A stretch of 51,156 nt of DNA from Gemmatimonadota bacterium. GTDB taxonomy: Bacteria; Gemmatimonadota; Gemmatimonadetes; Gemmatimonadales; Gemmatimonadaceae. Where the stretch lies: assembly GCA_947462095.1 (NCBI GenBank), contig CANHNQ010000010.1:1-51156 (forward strand). The letters are read 5' to 3'. Positions 40,192-49,451 of this stretch are shown here, in pieces; position 1 is the stretch's first letter, and each line of letters begins with the position of its first letter. A model generated the notes under the pieces. It had not been told where the DNA came from. It ran no database searches and worked only from the letters and a program-made list of their open reading frames with translations. The position numbers were made by a program, and so were the translations under genes.

Positions 40192-40506
40192 ATGGATTTG
40201 TTCAAGATGATGGGCCAGTTCAAGGACATGCAGTCGCGCATGCAGACCATGCAGGACGAGATGTCACAGCGCACCTTCTCGGCGCTGGCCGGCGGCGGCA
40301 TGGTCGCGGCCGATGTCGACGGCAAGATGCAGCTCAAGCGCATCAAGCTCGATCCGGCCGTCGTGAACGGCCAAGACATCGAGATGCTCGAGGACCTCAT
40401 CGTGGTCGCCGTGGCCGAAGCGCAGAAGAAGGCGGCCGAGGCGATGCAGATGGAACTCGGCAAAGTCACCGGCGGCATCGACCTGCCGTTCAAACTTCCG
40501 TTCTGA
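40192..40506 (+). CDS. ybaB: YbaB/EbfC family nucleoid-associated protein
   Basis: 104 aa, MQTMQDEMSQRTF...VVNGQDIEMLEDLIVVAVAEAQKKAAE; between dnaX and recR. Confidence 0.93.
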   Translation: MDLFKMMGQFKDMQSRMQTMQDEMSQRTFSALAGGGMVAADVDGKMQLKRIKLDPAVVNGQDIEMLEDLIVVAVAEAQKKAAEAMQMELGKVTGGIDLPFKLPF

Positions 40507-40516
40507 TCGGATCCCG

Positions 40517-41107
40517 TTGAGCGTCATCGACGAACTCACGAGCGAGTTGGCGCGGCTCCCCGGCATCGGCCGGAAGACCGCGCTGCGGCTCACGTACCAC
40601 CTGCTGCGCCAGCCGCACGCGCAAAGCCGCCGGCTGGCCGAGGCGCTCGTGCTGCTCACCGAGCGCGTACGGGCCTGTGACCGGTGCCACAACCTCACCG
40701 AGTCGCCGCTCTGCGCGCTCTGCGTCGATCCGCGGCGTGACCCGACCATCCTCTGCGCGGTCGAGGAAGCCTCCGACATCGCGTCCATCGAGCGGGCGGG
40801 GGAGTTCCGCGGGCTCTACCACGTGCTGGGAGGGCGGTTGTCTCCCCTCGATGGCGTCGGCCCCGACGACCTGTCCATCGGCGCCCTCGTGGCCCGGATC
40901 GAACCGGAAGGGGTCAAGGAGGTCATTCTGGCCACCAATCCGTCGCTCGAAGGGGAGGCGACCGCCCTCTATGTGCAGCGGCAACTGCTGCCGCTCGGGG
41001 TCCGCATTACCCGGATCGCCCGTGGTCTGCCCGTGGGTGGTGACCTGGAATATGCCGATGGCGTGACGATCGCTCAGGCGCTTTCGGCCCGCCGTGAGAT
41101 GCGCTGA
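40517..41107 (+). CDS. recR: Recombination mediator protein RecR
   Basis: LPGIGRKTALRLTYHLL helix-hairpin-helix, CDRCHNLTESPLCALC zinc finger, Toprim; TTG start. Confidence 0.95.
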   Translation: MSVIDELTSELARLPGIGRKTALRLTYHLLRQPHAQSRRLAEALVLLTERVRACDRCHNLTESPLCALCVDPRRDPTILCAVEEASDIASIERAGEFRGLYHVLGGRLSPLDGVGPDDLSIGALVARIEPEGVKEVILATNPSLEGEATALYVQRQLLPLGVRITRIARGLPVGGDLEYADGVTIAQALSARREMR

Positions 41108-41217
41108 GATGGAGAATGCGCGGTTTGGCGTTACCTTCGGGCACGTCCGTGCGTTGATTCTGTGCGGCTCCGTGACACCCGGCTGCTGATCCCGATCCCT
41201 TCTTCGACCCCCTGTTC

Positions 41218-41706
41218 ATGCCCGTCGGCGCCGCCACCTGGTCGTTCACCGAGGACGACTTCGGGGCCATCACCGTTACCCTGCAGCGGTTTCTCTACGA
41301 CGCCAAGGCGCGGTGCGCCCTGCTCGTGGACCGGAGTGGACAGCTCGTCGCCACGGTGGGTGAGCCACCCAACTTCGACGCGACCGCCTTCGCCACGCTC
41401 ACGGCGGCGGATTTCAGCGCCAACGATCAGCTGGCCCGGCTCATCGGCGAGAGTGACTTCAACGTCCTGTTCCATCAGGGCGAGAGGGAGTCGATGTATC
41501 TCGCCGATATCGCCCGCCGCGTCATCCTGGTGGTGCTGTTCGACAATCGCACCACGCTCGGACTCGTCCGGCTGCGCATGAAGGCGGCCGTCGACGAGCT
41601 CACGAAGACGTTCGAAGGGGTCTTTTCCCGCGGTGGGTCCGCGTCCACGCCGCCGCCAGGGTTCTTGGCTGGCGCCGAGGACGAGATCGATCGGCTCTTT
41701 CAGTAA
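41218..41706 (+). CDS. mglB: Roadblock/LC7 domain protein, MglB-like
   Basis: [46 protein letters not shown]...[31 protein letters not shown]; adjacent to mglA. Confidence 0.88.
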   Translation: MPVGAATWSFTEDDFGAITVTLQRFLYDAKARCALLVDRSGQLVATVGEPPNFDATAFATLTAADFSANDQLARLIGESDFNVLFHQGERESMYLADIARRVILVVLFDNRTTLGLVRLRMKAAVDELTKTFEGVFSRGGSASTPPPGFLAGAEDEIDRLFQ

Positions 41707-41719
41707 GGGGCCGCCATCG

Positions 41720-42397
41720 ATGTCGATGATCAACTATGCGTCCCGCGAGATCAACTGCAAGATCGTGTTCTACGGCCCGGGACTCGGTGGCAAGACCACC
41801 AATCTTGAGTACGTGTACGGCAAGGTGTCCCCGACCACCCGCGGCAAGTTGATCTCGCTGGCCACCGAGACCGAGCGCACGCTGTTTTTCGATTTCCTGC
41901 CGGTCGATCTGGGCACGATTCGCGGATTCCGCACCCGATTTCATCTGTACACCGTGCCCGGTCAGGTCTACTACAATGCCAGCCGCAAGCTCATCTTAAA
42001 GGGCGTGGATGGTGTGGTGTTCGTGGCCGACTCCCAGGTGGAACGGGCCGAGGCCAACGTCGAGTCCATGCAGAACCTGTATGACAACATGGCGGCGTAC
42101 GGGTACGATCTCACGCGCATGCCGTTCGTCATCCAGTACAACAAGCGCGATCTGCCCAATGCAGCGCCGCTCGCGGAACTGCAGGCCATGCTCAATCCGG
42201 GATGGGAAGTGACCGACCCGGCGCGGATGCGCGCAGTGGCGGATCCGTTCAAGCAGGGCGAGCTTCTGGTAAGCCAGCTGCCAACCGGCGAGTGGGTGGA
42301 GCGCGTTCCGACGTTCGAAGCTGTAGCCGTGACCGGCGAGGGCGTGTTCGACACGCTGAAAGCCGTTTCCAAGCTGGTGCTCAAGACGCTCGCCTAG
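41720..42397 (+). CDS. mglA: MglA-type small Ras-like GTPase
   Basis: [60 protein letters not shown] 41720. Confidence 0.93.
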   Translation: MSMINYASREINCKIVFYGPGLGGKTTNLEYVYGKVSPTTRGKLISLATETERTLFFDFLPVDLGTIRGFRTRFHLYTVPGQVYYNASRKLILKGVDGVVFVADSQVERAEANVESMQNLYDNMAAYGYDLTRMPFVIQYNKRDLPNAAPLAELQAMLNPGWEVTDPARMRAVADPFKQGELLVSQLPTGEWVERVPTFEAVAVTGEGVFDTLKAVSKLVLKTLA

Positions 42398-42444
42398 CGG
42401 AGGGCGCGGCGGGCATCCGACCTCCCCCGCCACTCGATACTCCT

Positions 42445-43119
42445 GTGAACCTTCCGAACGCAATCACGCTGGGCCGGATCGCCCTGACGCCGCTGATTGC
42501 GTGGTTGCCGTTCACCACGTCGTGGACCGCGCGCCTCCTCGCGTTTCTGTTGTTCACGGTCGCCGCCGCGACCGACTACTGGGATGGCCATCTCGCCCGG
42601 TCGCGCAATCTGGTCACCGATCTCGGGCGCTTGCTCGACCCGCTGGCCGACAAGCTGCTGCTCGTGGCCACGCTCATCCCCATGTACTGGCTGCAGCGGC
42701 ATTACACGTTCGTCGTGCCGGACGGCACCGTGCCGCACCCCACGCCGTTGCTGTTTCAGACGCCGTTCGGGGGCGTCTCGCTGCCGCTTTGGATCGTGCT
42801 GGTCGTACTTGGCCGTGAGGCCTTCATGACCGTGTTCCGCCAGATCGCCGCGCGGCGCGGCCTCGTGATCTCGGCCATCGGTCCGGCCAAGTGGAAGACC
42901 ACGTTTCAGAGCGTGTGGCAGGGCGCCGCGTATTGCTGGTTCTTCGCGGCCACGCTGGCCGCCCGTGAGGGATGGGAGAGCGACGGCGCGTGGAAGGCGT
43001 TCGCGTACTTCAACGGCGTCGTGGGCGTGATCAGCATGGTCGCCGCCGTCCTACTGACGCTCTGGAGTCTGTGGCTGTACCTGCGCCGATACGGACGGCA
43101 GGTCGCGCAGATGGTCTGA
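42445..43119 (+). CDS. pgsA: CDP-diacylglycerol--glycerol-3-phosphate 3-phosphatidyltransferase
   Basis: NLPNAITLGRIALTPLIAW; DYWDGHLARSRNLVTDLGRLLDPLADKLL CDP-alcohol motif; GTG start. Confidence 0.92.
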   Translation: MNLPNAITLGRIALTPLIAWLPFTTSWTARLLAFLLFTVAAATDYWDGHLARSRNLVTDLGRLLDPLADKLLLVATLIPMYWLQRHYTFVVPDGTVPHPTPLLFQTPFGGVSLPLWIVLVVLGREAFMTVFRQIAARRGLVISAIGPAKWKTTFQSVWQGAAYCWFFAATLAAREGWESDGAWKAFAYFNGVVGVISMVAAVLLTLWSLWLYLRRYGRQVAQMV

Positions 43120-43173
43120 GCGACCTCGAGCGTCGCGCACCGGTGCCGTTGCCGTTCATGGTACTTTTCCTCC

Positions 43174-44454
43174 ATGAACATCGAAATCGTCACGATCGGC
43201 GACGAGCTCCTCCTCGGCTTCACGATCGACACGAACGCCGCGCATCTCGCGCGTGAATTGGCCGCCCTTGGCGTGCGCATCGTGCGCCGCGCCACCTGCG
43301 GCGATGACGCCACCGCCATTGCCACCGCCGTGCGGGAAGCGCTCGAGCGCACCGGCGCCGTGATCACCACCGGCGGCCTCGGGCCCACCGCCGACGACAT
43401 GACCAAGCCCGCCATCGCGTCGATTTTCAGACGCGGCATGGTGCTCGACCCCGAGATCCTCGCCGCCCTCGAAGCGCGGTGGCTCAAGCGCTTCGGCCAC
43501 GAGCTCCCGGCCAGTAATCGCCAGCAGGCCATGGTGCCCGAGGCATGCACCATTCTGGCCAATCGCCACGGCTCCGCGCCGGGCATCTGGCTGGAAGACG
43601 CGCAGCAGCGGTGGGTCGCCATGCTCCCCGGTGTTCCCCGTGAAATGCGCGGCATGCTCGCCGACACCGTGATTCCGCACCTGCGCGAACGGCTCCCCGT
43701 AGATGGTCCCGTCATCCGCGCGCGCACGCTGCGTACGGCCAACATTGCCGAGTCGGCGCTGGCTGATAAGCTCGGTGATCTGGCCCGCGGTGTGCACGGG
43801 CTCTCGCTGGCGTACCTCCCCGGCAACGACGGTGTCGACCTGCGGCTCACGTCGTACACCCTGCCGGCCCGCGAAACCGAGGCCACGCTGACCGAGGCGG
43901 CGCTGCTGGTGCGTGAGAAGGTGGGGCGGTTCATCTACGGCGAAGGGGACGACGATCTCGCCGCCCTCATGCTGGCGGAGTGCGCGGTGCGCGGCGCCAC
44001 GCTGGCCGTGGCCGAAAGCTGCACCGGCGGCATGCTCGGCATGCGCCTCACCGCCGTGCCGGGCTCCAGTCGGGTCGTACAGGGCGGAACGATCGCCTAT
44101 GCGAATCCGGTCAAGGTCCGCGAGCTCGGGGTCTCACAGGGCGATCTGGACACCCACGGTGCCGTGAGTGAACCGGTGGCGCGCGCCATGGCCACCGGGG
44201 CGCGTCTTCGGTTCGGCACCAATATCGGCATCGGCATCACGGGGATCGCCGGCCCTGACGGCGGCACTCCCGAGAAGCCGGTGGGTACCGTGTGGGTAGC
44301 CGTCGATCTCGATGGGGAGGTCCACGCCGTGCGTGCCATCCTGCCGGGTGACCGTTCGGAAATCCGGTATCGGGCAGCCCAGTTGGCACTCGATCGCCTA
44401 CGTCGGGCGTTCGAGCGCGATCCGGAGGCCATCGGATGGACCGCCCGGGGCTGA
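43174..44454 (+). CDS. cinA: CinA family competence/damage-inducible protein, nicotinamide-nucleotide amidase domain
   Basis: IVTIGDELLLGFTIDTNAAHLARELAALG; C-terminal LAVAESCTGGMLGMRLTAVPGSS...GIAGPDGGTPEKPVGTVW. Confidence 0.94.
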   Translation: MNIEIVTIGDELLLGFTIDTNAAHLARELAALGVRIVRRATCGDDATAIATAVREALERTGAVITTGGLGPTADDMTKPAIASIFRRGMVLDPEILAALEARWLKRFGHELPASNRQQAMVPEACTILANRHGSAPGIWLEDAQQRWVAMLPGVPREMRGMLADTVIPHLRERLPVDGPVIRARTLRTANIAESALADKLGDLARGVHGLSLAYLPGNDGVDLRLTSYTLPARETEATLTEAALLVREKVGRFIYGEGDDDLAALMLAECAVRGATLAVAESCTGGMLGMRLTAVPGSSRVVQGGTIAYANPVKVRELGVSQGDLDTHGAVSEPVARAMATGARLRFGTNIGIGITGIAGPDGGTPEKPVGTVWVAVDLDGEVHAVRAILPGDRSEIRYRAAQLALDRLRRAFERDPEAIGWTARG

Positions 44455-44540
44455 CGCCCGCGCCCTTCGGTCCTTTTCTTTGAAGCACGTAGGTGAAGCA
44501 GAGTACGCAAACTTTCGTCGATGACTCTCGTACGCATATC

Positions 44541-45095
44541 ATGACCGACCCAATGTCTGACGCTCCGGTGGACAACATGGATCCGATGGAAACGCAGGAA
44601 ACCTCCGCGGTGCAGTCGCCGATCGAATCCGGCGATGAGCTGCCGCAGGCGCAGCGCGAGCTCGAGGCGCAGAAGGACAAGTATCTGCGACTCGCCGCCG
44701 AATACGACAACTTCCGTCGTCGCGCCGTGAAGGAGCGGCAGGAAGCGGGGTGGCGCGCACAGGGCGAACTCGTGCGCGGCCTGCTCGATGGCCTCGACGA
44801 CATCACACGGTTCGCCGCCGTCGACCCGAATACCGTCGATGCGAAGGCGGTCATCGACGGCATGCAGCTCGTGGAAAAGAAGCTCTTCAAGTCGCTGGCC
44901 GGGCACGGCTTCGAAGTCATCGATCCGACCGGTCACCCCTTCGATCCCGCCAGTCACGAAGCGGTCAGTACCGCACCGGCGTCGCAGCCCGAAGAAGACG
45001 GCGTGGTCGCGATCTGCTTTCAGGTGGGCTACGTCATCAATGGCCACGTACTCCGTCCGGCGCGCGTGGTGGTAAAGCAGTGGACCGGCGCCTGA
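44541..45095 (+). CDS. grpE: Nucleotide exchange factor GrpE
   Basis: LRLAAEYDNFRRRAVKERQEA; GHGFEVIDPTGHPFDPASHEAV; ORF permits an upstream start at 44493. Confidence 0.92.
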   Translation: MTDPMSDAPVDNMDPMETQETSAVQSPIESGDELPQAQRELEAQKDKYLRLAAEYDNFRRRAVKERQEAGWRAQGELVRGLLDGLDDITRFAAVDPNTVDAKAVIDGMQLVEKKLFKSLAGHGFEVIDPTGHPFDPASHEAVSTAPASQPEEDGVVAICFQVGYVINGHVLRPARVVVKQWTGA

Positions 45096-45108
45096 GGGCG
45101 CGTTGAGC

Positions 45109-46251
45109 ATGGCCAACGGCAAGGACTACTACCAGGTGCTCGGGGTCTCGTCCACGGCAACCGCCGACGAGATCAAGAAGCAGTACCGGCGACTGGCAAA
45201 GCAGCATCATCCCGACGCGAATCAGAACGATCCCAAGGCCGCCGAACGCTTCAAGGAGATCTCCGAGGCACACAACGTCCTCGGCGATCCGGACAAGCGG
45301 AAGGAATACGACGACATGCGTCGTATGGGGGCCTTCGGCGGGATGAGCGGCTTCGGCGGCACGCGCGCGTCCTCGCGTCCCGGAAGTTCAGGATCCGCGC
45401 GACCTGGTCAGCCGGGGGCGGGCACGTTCAATGACTTCGACGTCGGCGGCATCGGTGGACTCGGCGATCTGTTCTCGTCGATGTTCGGCGGCGCCGCTGG
45501 GGCTGGGCGCCAGCGCGCGCGCGGTCCGGAGCGCGGTCAGTCCATCGAGCAGACGGTGGAGGTGCCGTTCCGCGTGGCGGCGGTCGGCGGCAAGGTGCCC
45601 GTCGACATCGAGGTGAACGAGGAATGTGTGACCTGCCGAGGCAACGGTGCCGCTCCCGGCGCTCAGTTGCGCCCGTGCGGGGAATGCAGTGGCCGCGGTG
45701 TCATCTCGTTCGGGCAGGGGAGCTTTGCGGTGAATCGTCCATGCCCGGTGTGTGCCGGACGTGGTAGCGTTCCCACGGAACGTTGTCCCACCTGCCGTGG
45801 TACCGGAGACACGCGCGTGTCGCGCAAGGTCCTCATTACGGTACCATCCGGTGCGGAAACGGGCGCCAAGGTTCGGCTGAAAGGCCAGGGTGGCAAAGGC
45901 GCCGCAGGTGGTCAGGCGGGCGATCTCGTGATCACCTTCACCGTGACTCCAGATCGCTTCTACAAACGCGATGGACTCGACGTAGTCGCCACGGTGCCCA
46001 TCAATATCGCGCAGGCCACGCTCGGCTCGCGGATCAGCGTGAAGACGCTCGACGACAAGAAGGTCGCCATTCGCATTCCAGCCGGCACCTCGGCGGGCAA
46101 GCGCTTCAAGATCACCGGTCAGGGGATCGAAAAGGACGGGAAGAAGGGGGACTTGCTGGTCGAAGTCACCATCACCGTCCCCGAGACGCTCACCGAAGCA
46201 CAGGAGAAGGCCATGCGGGAGTTTGCGGAAGCCGGCGGGATGAAGTTCTGA
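45109..46251 (+). CDS. dnaJ: Molecular chaperone DnaJ
   Basis: J domain DYYQVLGVSSTATADEIKKQYRRLAKQHHPD; four CxxCxGxG motifs (CVTCRGNG, CGECSGRG, CPVCAGRG, CPTCRGTG). Confidence 0.95.
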   Translation: MANGKDYYQVLGVSSTATADEIKKQYRRLAKQHHPDANQNDPKAAERFKEISEAHNVLGDPDKRKEYDDMRRMGAFGGMSGFGGTRASSRPGSSGSARPGQPGAGTFNDFDVGGIGGLGDLFSSMFGGAAGAGRQRARGPERGQSIEQTVEVPFRVAAVGGKVPVDIEVNEECVTCRGNGAAPGAQLRPCGECSGRGVISFGQGSFAVNRPCPVCAGRGSVPTERCPTCRGTGDTRVSRKVLITVPSGAETGAKVRLKGQGGKGAAGGQAGDLVITFTVTPDRFYKRDGLDVVATVPINIAQATLGSRISVKTLDDKKVAIRIPAGTSAGKRFKITGQGIEKDGKKGDLLVEVTITVPETLTEAQEKAMREFAEAGGMKF

Positions 46252-46799
46252 TGCGGCGCTCGCGCTCGATCGCTTCAGCGATGGCGTTCGCAGGGTGTGT
46301 CGGCGTGTCGGTCCTTGGGACGCCGGCTGTGCAGGCGCAGGTCACGCCCGCCCCGGTCGGTGCGACGGCCCCAGCGACGCCCAGCACGCCGGACATGCGT
46401 TGGCGCGTTGGGCAGTGTATGGGCGGCATCACCTACGGGGCGCCGTTCAAGTGGGCGCTGTCGTACGGCGGGGGCATGGTCTACGAAGGCGACCGAATCG
46501 ATCTCTGTGCGCTCGCGGTCGCGAAGGTCGGTCTTGGTGGCGCGGGGGCGTCGATCGGACTCGCCAAGTCCTATGGATCGTTGGGCACCGGCAGCGCCAT
46601 CACCGGTGGCATCATCCGCACCTTCGGTGATCCCCTCAATGCGACCGCGCGTCGCACCTATGTGGGAGGGGCCGTGCATCTCTGGCCGTTGCTCGCGCTC
46701 GGTGGCGAGATCGGCTACTACGTGCGCCTCGGTGACGACGCCGGTGCCTCGTCGCATGGCAAGAAGGTGGTCACCTGGTCGGCCGGCTTCGGCTTCTAA
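46251..46799 (+). CDS. Hypothetical secreted/outer-membrane-like protein
   Basis: Signal peptide MRRSRSIASAMAFAGCVGVSVLGTPAVQAQ; glycine/aromatic-rich, ends WSAGFGF; ATG overlaps dnaJ stop. Confidence 0.65.
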   Translation: MRRSRSIASAMAFAGCVGVSVLGTPAVQAQVTPAPVGATAPATPSTPDMRWRVGQCMGGITYGAPFKWALSYGGGMVYEGDRIDLCALAVAKVGLGGAGASIGLAKSYGSLGTGSAITGGIIRTFGDPLNATARRTYVGGAVHLWPLLALGGEIGYYVRLGDDAGASSHGKKVVTWSAGFGF

Positions 46800-46846
46800 C
46801 GGTGCCCCGCTCGCGCAGTCGTGCGCGCTGAAGTAGGTTCGCGCGC

Positions 46847-48139
46847 ATGGCCACCGCTCCAGATTCAGCCAGCACGTCCCGCCGCCATCCGCTGAGATCG
46901 CAGGCCGTTCAGGTCACGCTTGGTCTCCTGCTCGGCCTCGCGCTGGGTATGTGGCTCTCGCAGGACGGGGCGCCCTCCGCGTTCACGCGCGGGCTGATCG
47001 GCGTGCTGGACATCGTCGGCACGGCCTGGATCAATGCCGTGCGCATGACCGTCATCCCGCTGGTCGTGCCGCTGCTGATCGTTGGCGTTGCGGGCGGCGG
47101 CGACACCAGCATGACCGGCCGCGTGGGCGCGAAGGCCTTCGCGTGGATGCTGGGGCTGGCGATCGCCTGCGCCATCTTCTCCGCGGTCGTGTCGCCGCCG
47201 TGGTTTGATACGCTGGTGCTCGACCCCGAGGCCACGGCGCGGTTGCGCGCCACCGCCGCGATCGACATCCCCCCTGCCGACGCCCTGTCGCTGCGTACGT
47301 GGATTCTGGGGCTCATTCCCCTCAATCCCATCAAGGCCGCCGCCGACGGCACGTTGCTCCCCGTGGTGTTGTTCACGTTGCTCTACGCGTTTGCGCTCGG
47401 GCAGGTGGCCCCCGGCCCGCGCGCGGCCCAACTCGCGTTTTTTCGCGGGATGGCCGACACGATGCTGGTTGTGGTGCGCTGGATGCTGGCCATCGCCCCG
47501 GTCGGTATTCTGGCGCTCGCCACCGTGCTCGGGCAAAAGCTCGGCACCTCGGCGCTCAGCGCGATCGGCTTCTACATCATGGTGCTGATTGTGCTCCACT
47601 TGGTCGCCACGGCGGCGCTCTACGGGGTCATGGGCGTCACGCGCCGCGTCCCGCTGCGCGACTTCGCGCGCGCGCTGATCCCATCGCAGGTGGTCGGCAT
47701 GGGCACGCGCAGTTCGCTGGCCTCGCTGCCGGCGATGGTGAAAGGCGCGACCGATGTGCTGCACCTGCCCGCGACGGCCACCGGCTTTGTGTTGCCGCTG
47801 TGCGCGTCGGTGTTCAAGCTCACGAGCGCGATCTACTGGGTGGTGGGCGCGCTGTTCGTGGCCAAGCTGTATGGCATCGAGCTGCCCTTCTCGAGTATCG
47901 CGCTGGTGGCCGCGAGCAGCGTGGTGCTCAACTTCAGCACCCCCGGCATCCCCAGCGGCGGCATGCTGTTGCAAGTGCCGCTCTACACCAGCATTGGCCT
48001 CCCGGTGGAGGGGATCGGCATCATGATCGCGCTCGACACGCTCCCCGACATGTTCAAGACGCTGCTGAACGTCACTGCCGACATGCTGGTGGCCGTGATG
48101 ACGGTGCCGGCGGGGGAGCTTGCGGCGAGGGTGGAGTGA
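46847..48139 (+). CDS. Dicarboxylate/amino acid:cation symporter (DAACS family)
   Basis: 430 aa; multiple TMs; RMTVIPLVVPLLIVGV, GMGTRSSLASLPAMV, GIPSGGMLLQVPLY. Confidence 0.92.
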   Translation: MATAPDSASTSRRHPLRSQAVQVTLGLLLGLALGMWLSQDGAPSAFTRGLIGVLDIVGTAWINAVRMTVIPLVVPLLIVGVAGGGDTSMTGRVGAKAFAWMLGLAIACAIFSAVVSPPWFDTLVLDPEATARLRATAAIDIPPADALSLRTWILGLIPLNPIKAAADGTLLPVVLFTLLYAFALGQVAPGPRAAQLAFFRGMADTMLVVVRWMLAIAPVGILALATVLGQKLGTSALSAIGFYIMVLIVLHLVATAALYGVMGVTRRVPLRDFARALIPSQVVGMGTRSSLASLPAMVKGATDVLHLPATATGFVLPLCASVFKLTSAIYWVVGALFVAKLYGIELPFSSIALVAASSVVLNFSTPGIPSGGMLLQVPLYTSIGLPVEGIGIMIALDTLPDMFKTLLNVTADMLVAVMTVPAGELAARVE

Positions 48140-48152
48140 GACGCGAGTTCGT

Positions 48153-48251
48153 GAACTGATCACACAGAGACAAAGAGCAAAAGAGAAAAGGAGACGTGGA
48201 GGCAACGGGCCTCTTTGTCTCCTTTTCTCTTTGACTCTGTGTGATCAGTTC
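48153..48251. repeat. Long inverted repeat / palindromic element in convergent intergenic region
   Basis: Left arm GAACTGATCACACAGAGACAAAGAG[CAAAAGAG]AAAAGGAGAC; right arm (reverse complement) GAACTGATCACACAGAGTCAAAGAGAAAAGGAGAC; inner GAGGC-AACGG-GCCTC hairpin. Confidence 0.93.
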
Positions 48252-48282
48252 AACGATCCAGCCGAAGCACGAGCAACTGACG

Positions 48283-49443
48283 CTACGCCGCCAAGATCGG
48301 CAGTCGCCGGCTCGGTGCCGTCCGCATGCCGCGCTCAATCACACCACCACCGAGCACGATGTCGCCGTCGTAGATCACCAGCGACTGCCCAGGCGAAATC
48401 GCGTGCACCGGTTCGTCGAGCGCGAGTTCAATCGCGTCACCCGACAGCCGCACGATCGTAGCCGGCGCCGCGGCGGCGCGATTACGCACCTGCACCTGCA
48501 CCTGCGCCCCGAGCACCGGCGGCTCCACCAGCCAATTGAGTTCACGCGCTTCGAGCCCGCGCCCCAGCAGCGCCTCACGCGGGCCGATCACCACGGCGCG
48601 TTCGCCCGGCACGATCTCCACCACGAACATCGGTTCCGCGAATCCACCCGGCAGCCCCTTTCGCTGGCCGATGGTATAGCGCGCAAACCCCTGATGCTCG
48701 CCGATCACTTCGCCGCTGACCAAGCGCAGCGGACCGGCCGACAGGGCAGGGGCGTCGGCGCCCAGCTGCTCCTCGAGCACGCGCACGTGATTGCCGTCGG
48801 GTACGAAGCAGATGTCCTGACTCTCCGGCTTCTCCGCCGTGCGCAGGCCGAAGCGACGCGCAATGTCGCGCGTCTCCGCCTTGGTCTGATTCCCGACCGG
48901 CAGCACGAGGCGTGAGAGCACGGGGCGCTCAATGCCCCACAGGAAGTAGCTCTGATCCTTGGCGGGATCGAGACCACGCAACATCACGCGTGCATCGCCG
49001 CCGTTCGCCACGGTCCCCATGCGCGCGTAGTGTCCGGTGGCCAGCCACGGCGCGTCGATGTCGTCGGCCGTCTGCAGCAAGTCGCGGAACTTCGTGAACG
49101 TATTGCAGCGCACGCAGGGAATCGGCGTGCGGCCGCGGGCGTACTCCTGCACGAAGTCGTCGAGCACATCATGGCCGAACCGATCCACCAGATTTGTCAC
49201 GTAATGCGGGATGCCAAGCTTCTCGCACACGCGTCGTGCATCGCTGGTGCTGTCCAGCGAACAGCAGGGACGGTCGGGGATGTCCTTTCCGTCTTCGTGC
49301 AGCTTCATCGTCACGCCGACCACGTCGCAGCCGGCGTCTACGAGCACCGCCGCCGCGACCGACGAATCCACGCCGCCGCTCATCGCCACCAGCACGCGCG
49401 CTCCCTTCTGCGGCAACAGGCCGTGCACCGACGCGTTCGACAT
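48283..49443 (-). CDS. mnmA: tRNA-specific 2-thiouridylase MnmA
   Basis: VLVAMSGGVDSSVAAAVL, PCVRCNTFTKFRDLL, GHYAR, SQDICFVPDG; start ATG 49443. Confidence 0.95.
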   Translation of the reverse strand: MSNASVHGLLPQKGARVLVAMSGGVDSSVAAAVLVDAGCDVVGVTMKLHEDGKDIPDRPCCSLDSTSDARRVCEKLGIPHYVTNLVDRFGHDVLDDFVQEYARGRTPIPCVRCNTFTKFRDLLQTADDIDAPWLATGHYARMGTVANGGDARVMLRGLDPAKDQSYFLWGIERPVLSRLVLPVGNQTKAETRDIARRFGLRTAEKPESQDICFVPDGNHVRVLEEQLGADAPALSAGPLRLVSGEVIGEHQGFARYTIGQRKGLPGGFAEPMFVVEIVPGERAVVIGPREALLGRGLEARELNWLVEPPVLGAQVQVQVRNRAAAAPATIVRLSGDAIELALDEPVHAISPGQSLVIYDGDIVLGGGVIERGMRTAPSRRLPILAA

Positions 49444-49451
49444 CACGCTGC

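Noticed and set aside
46865-48205. 446-aa minus-strand ORF opposite the DAACS symporter
   Set aside because: His/Arg/Gln-rich antisense shadow; it runs into the palindromic element.
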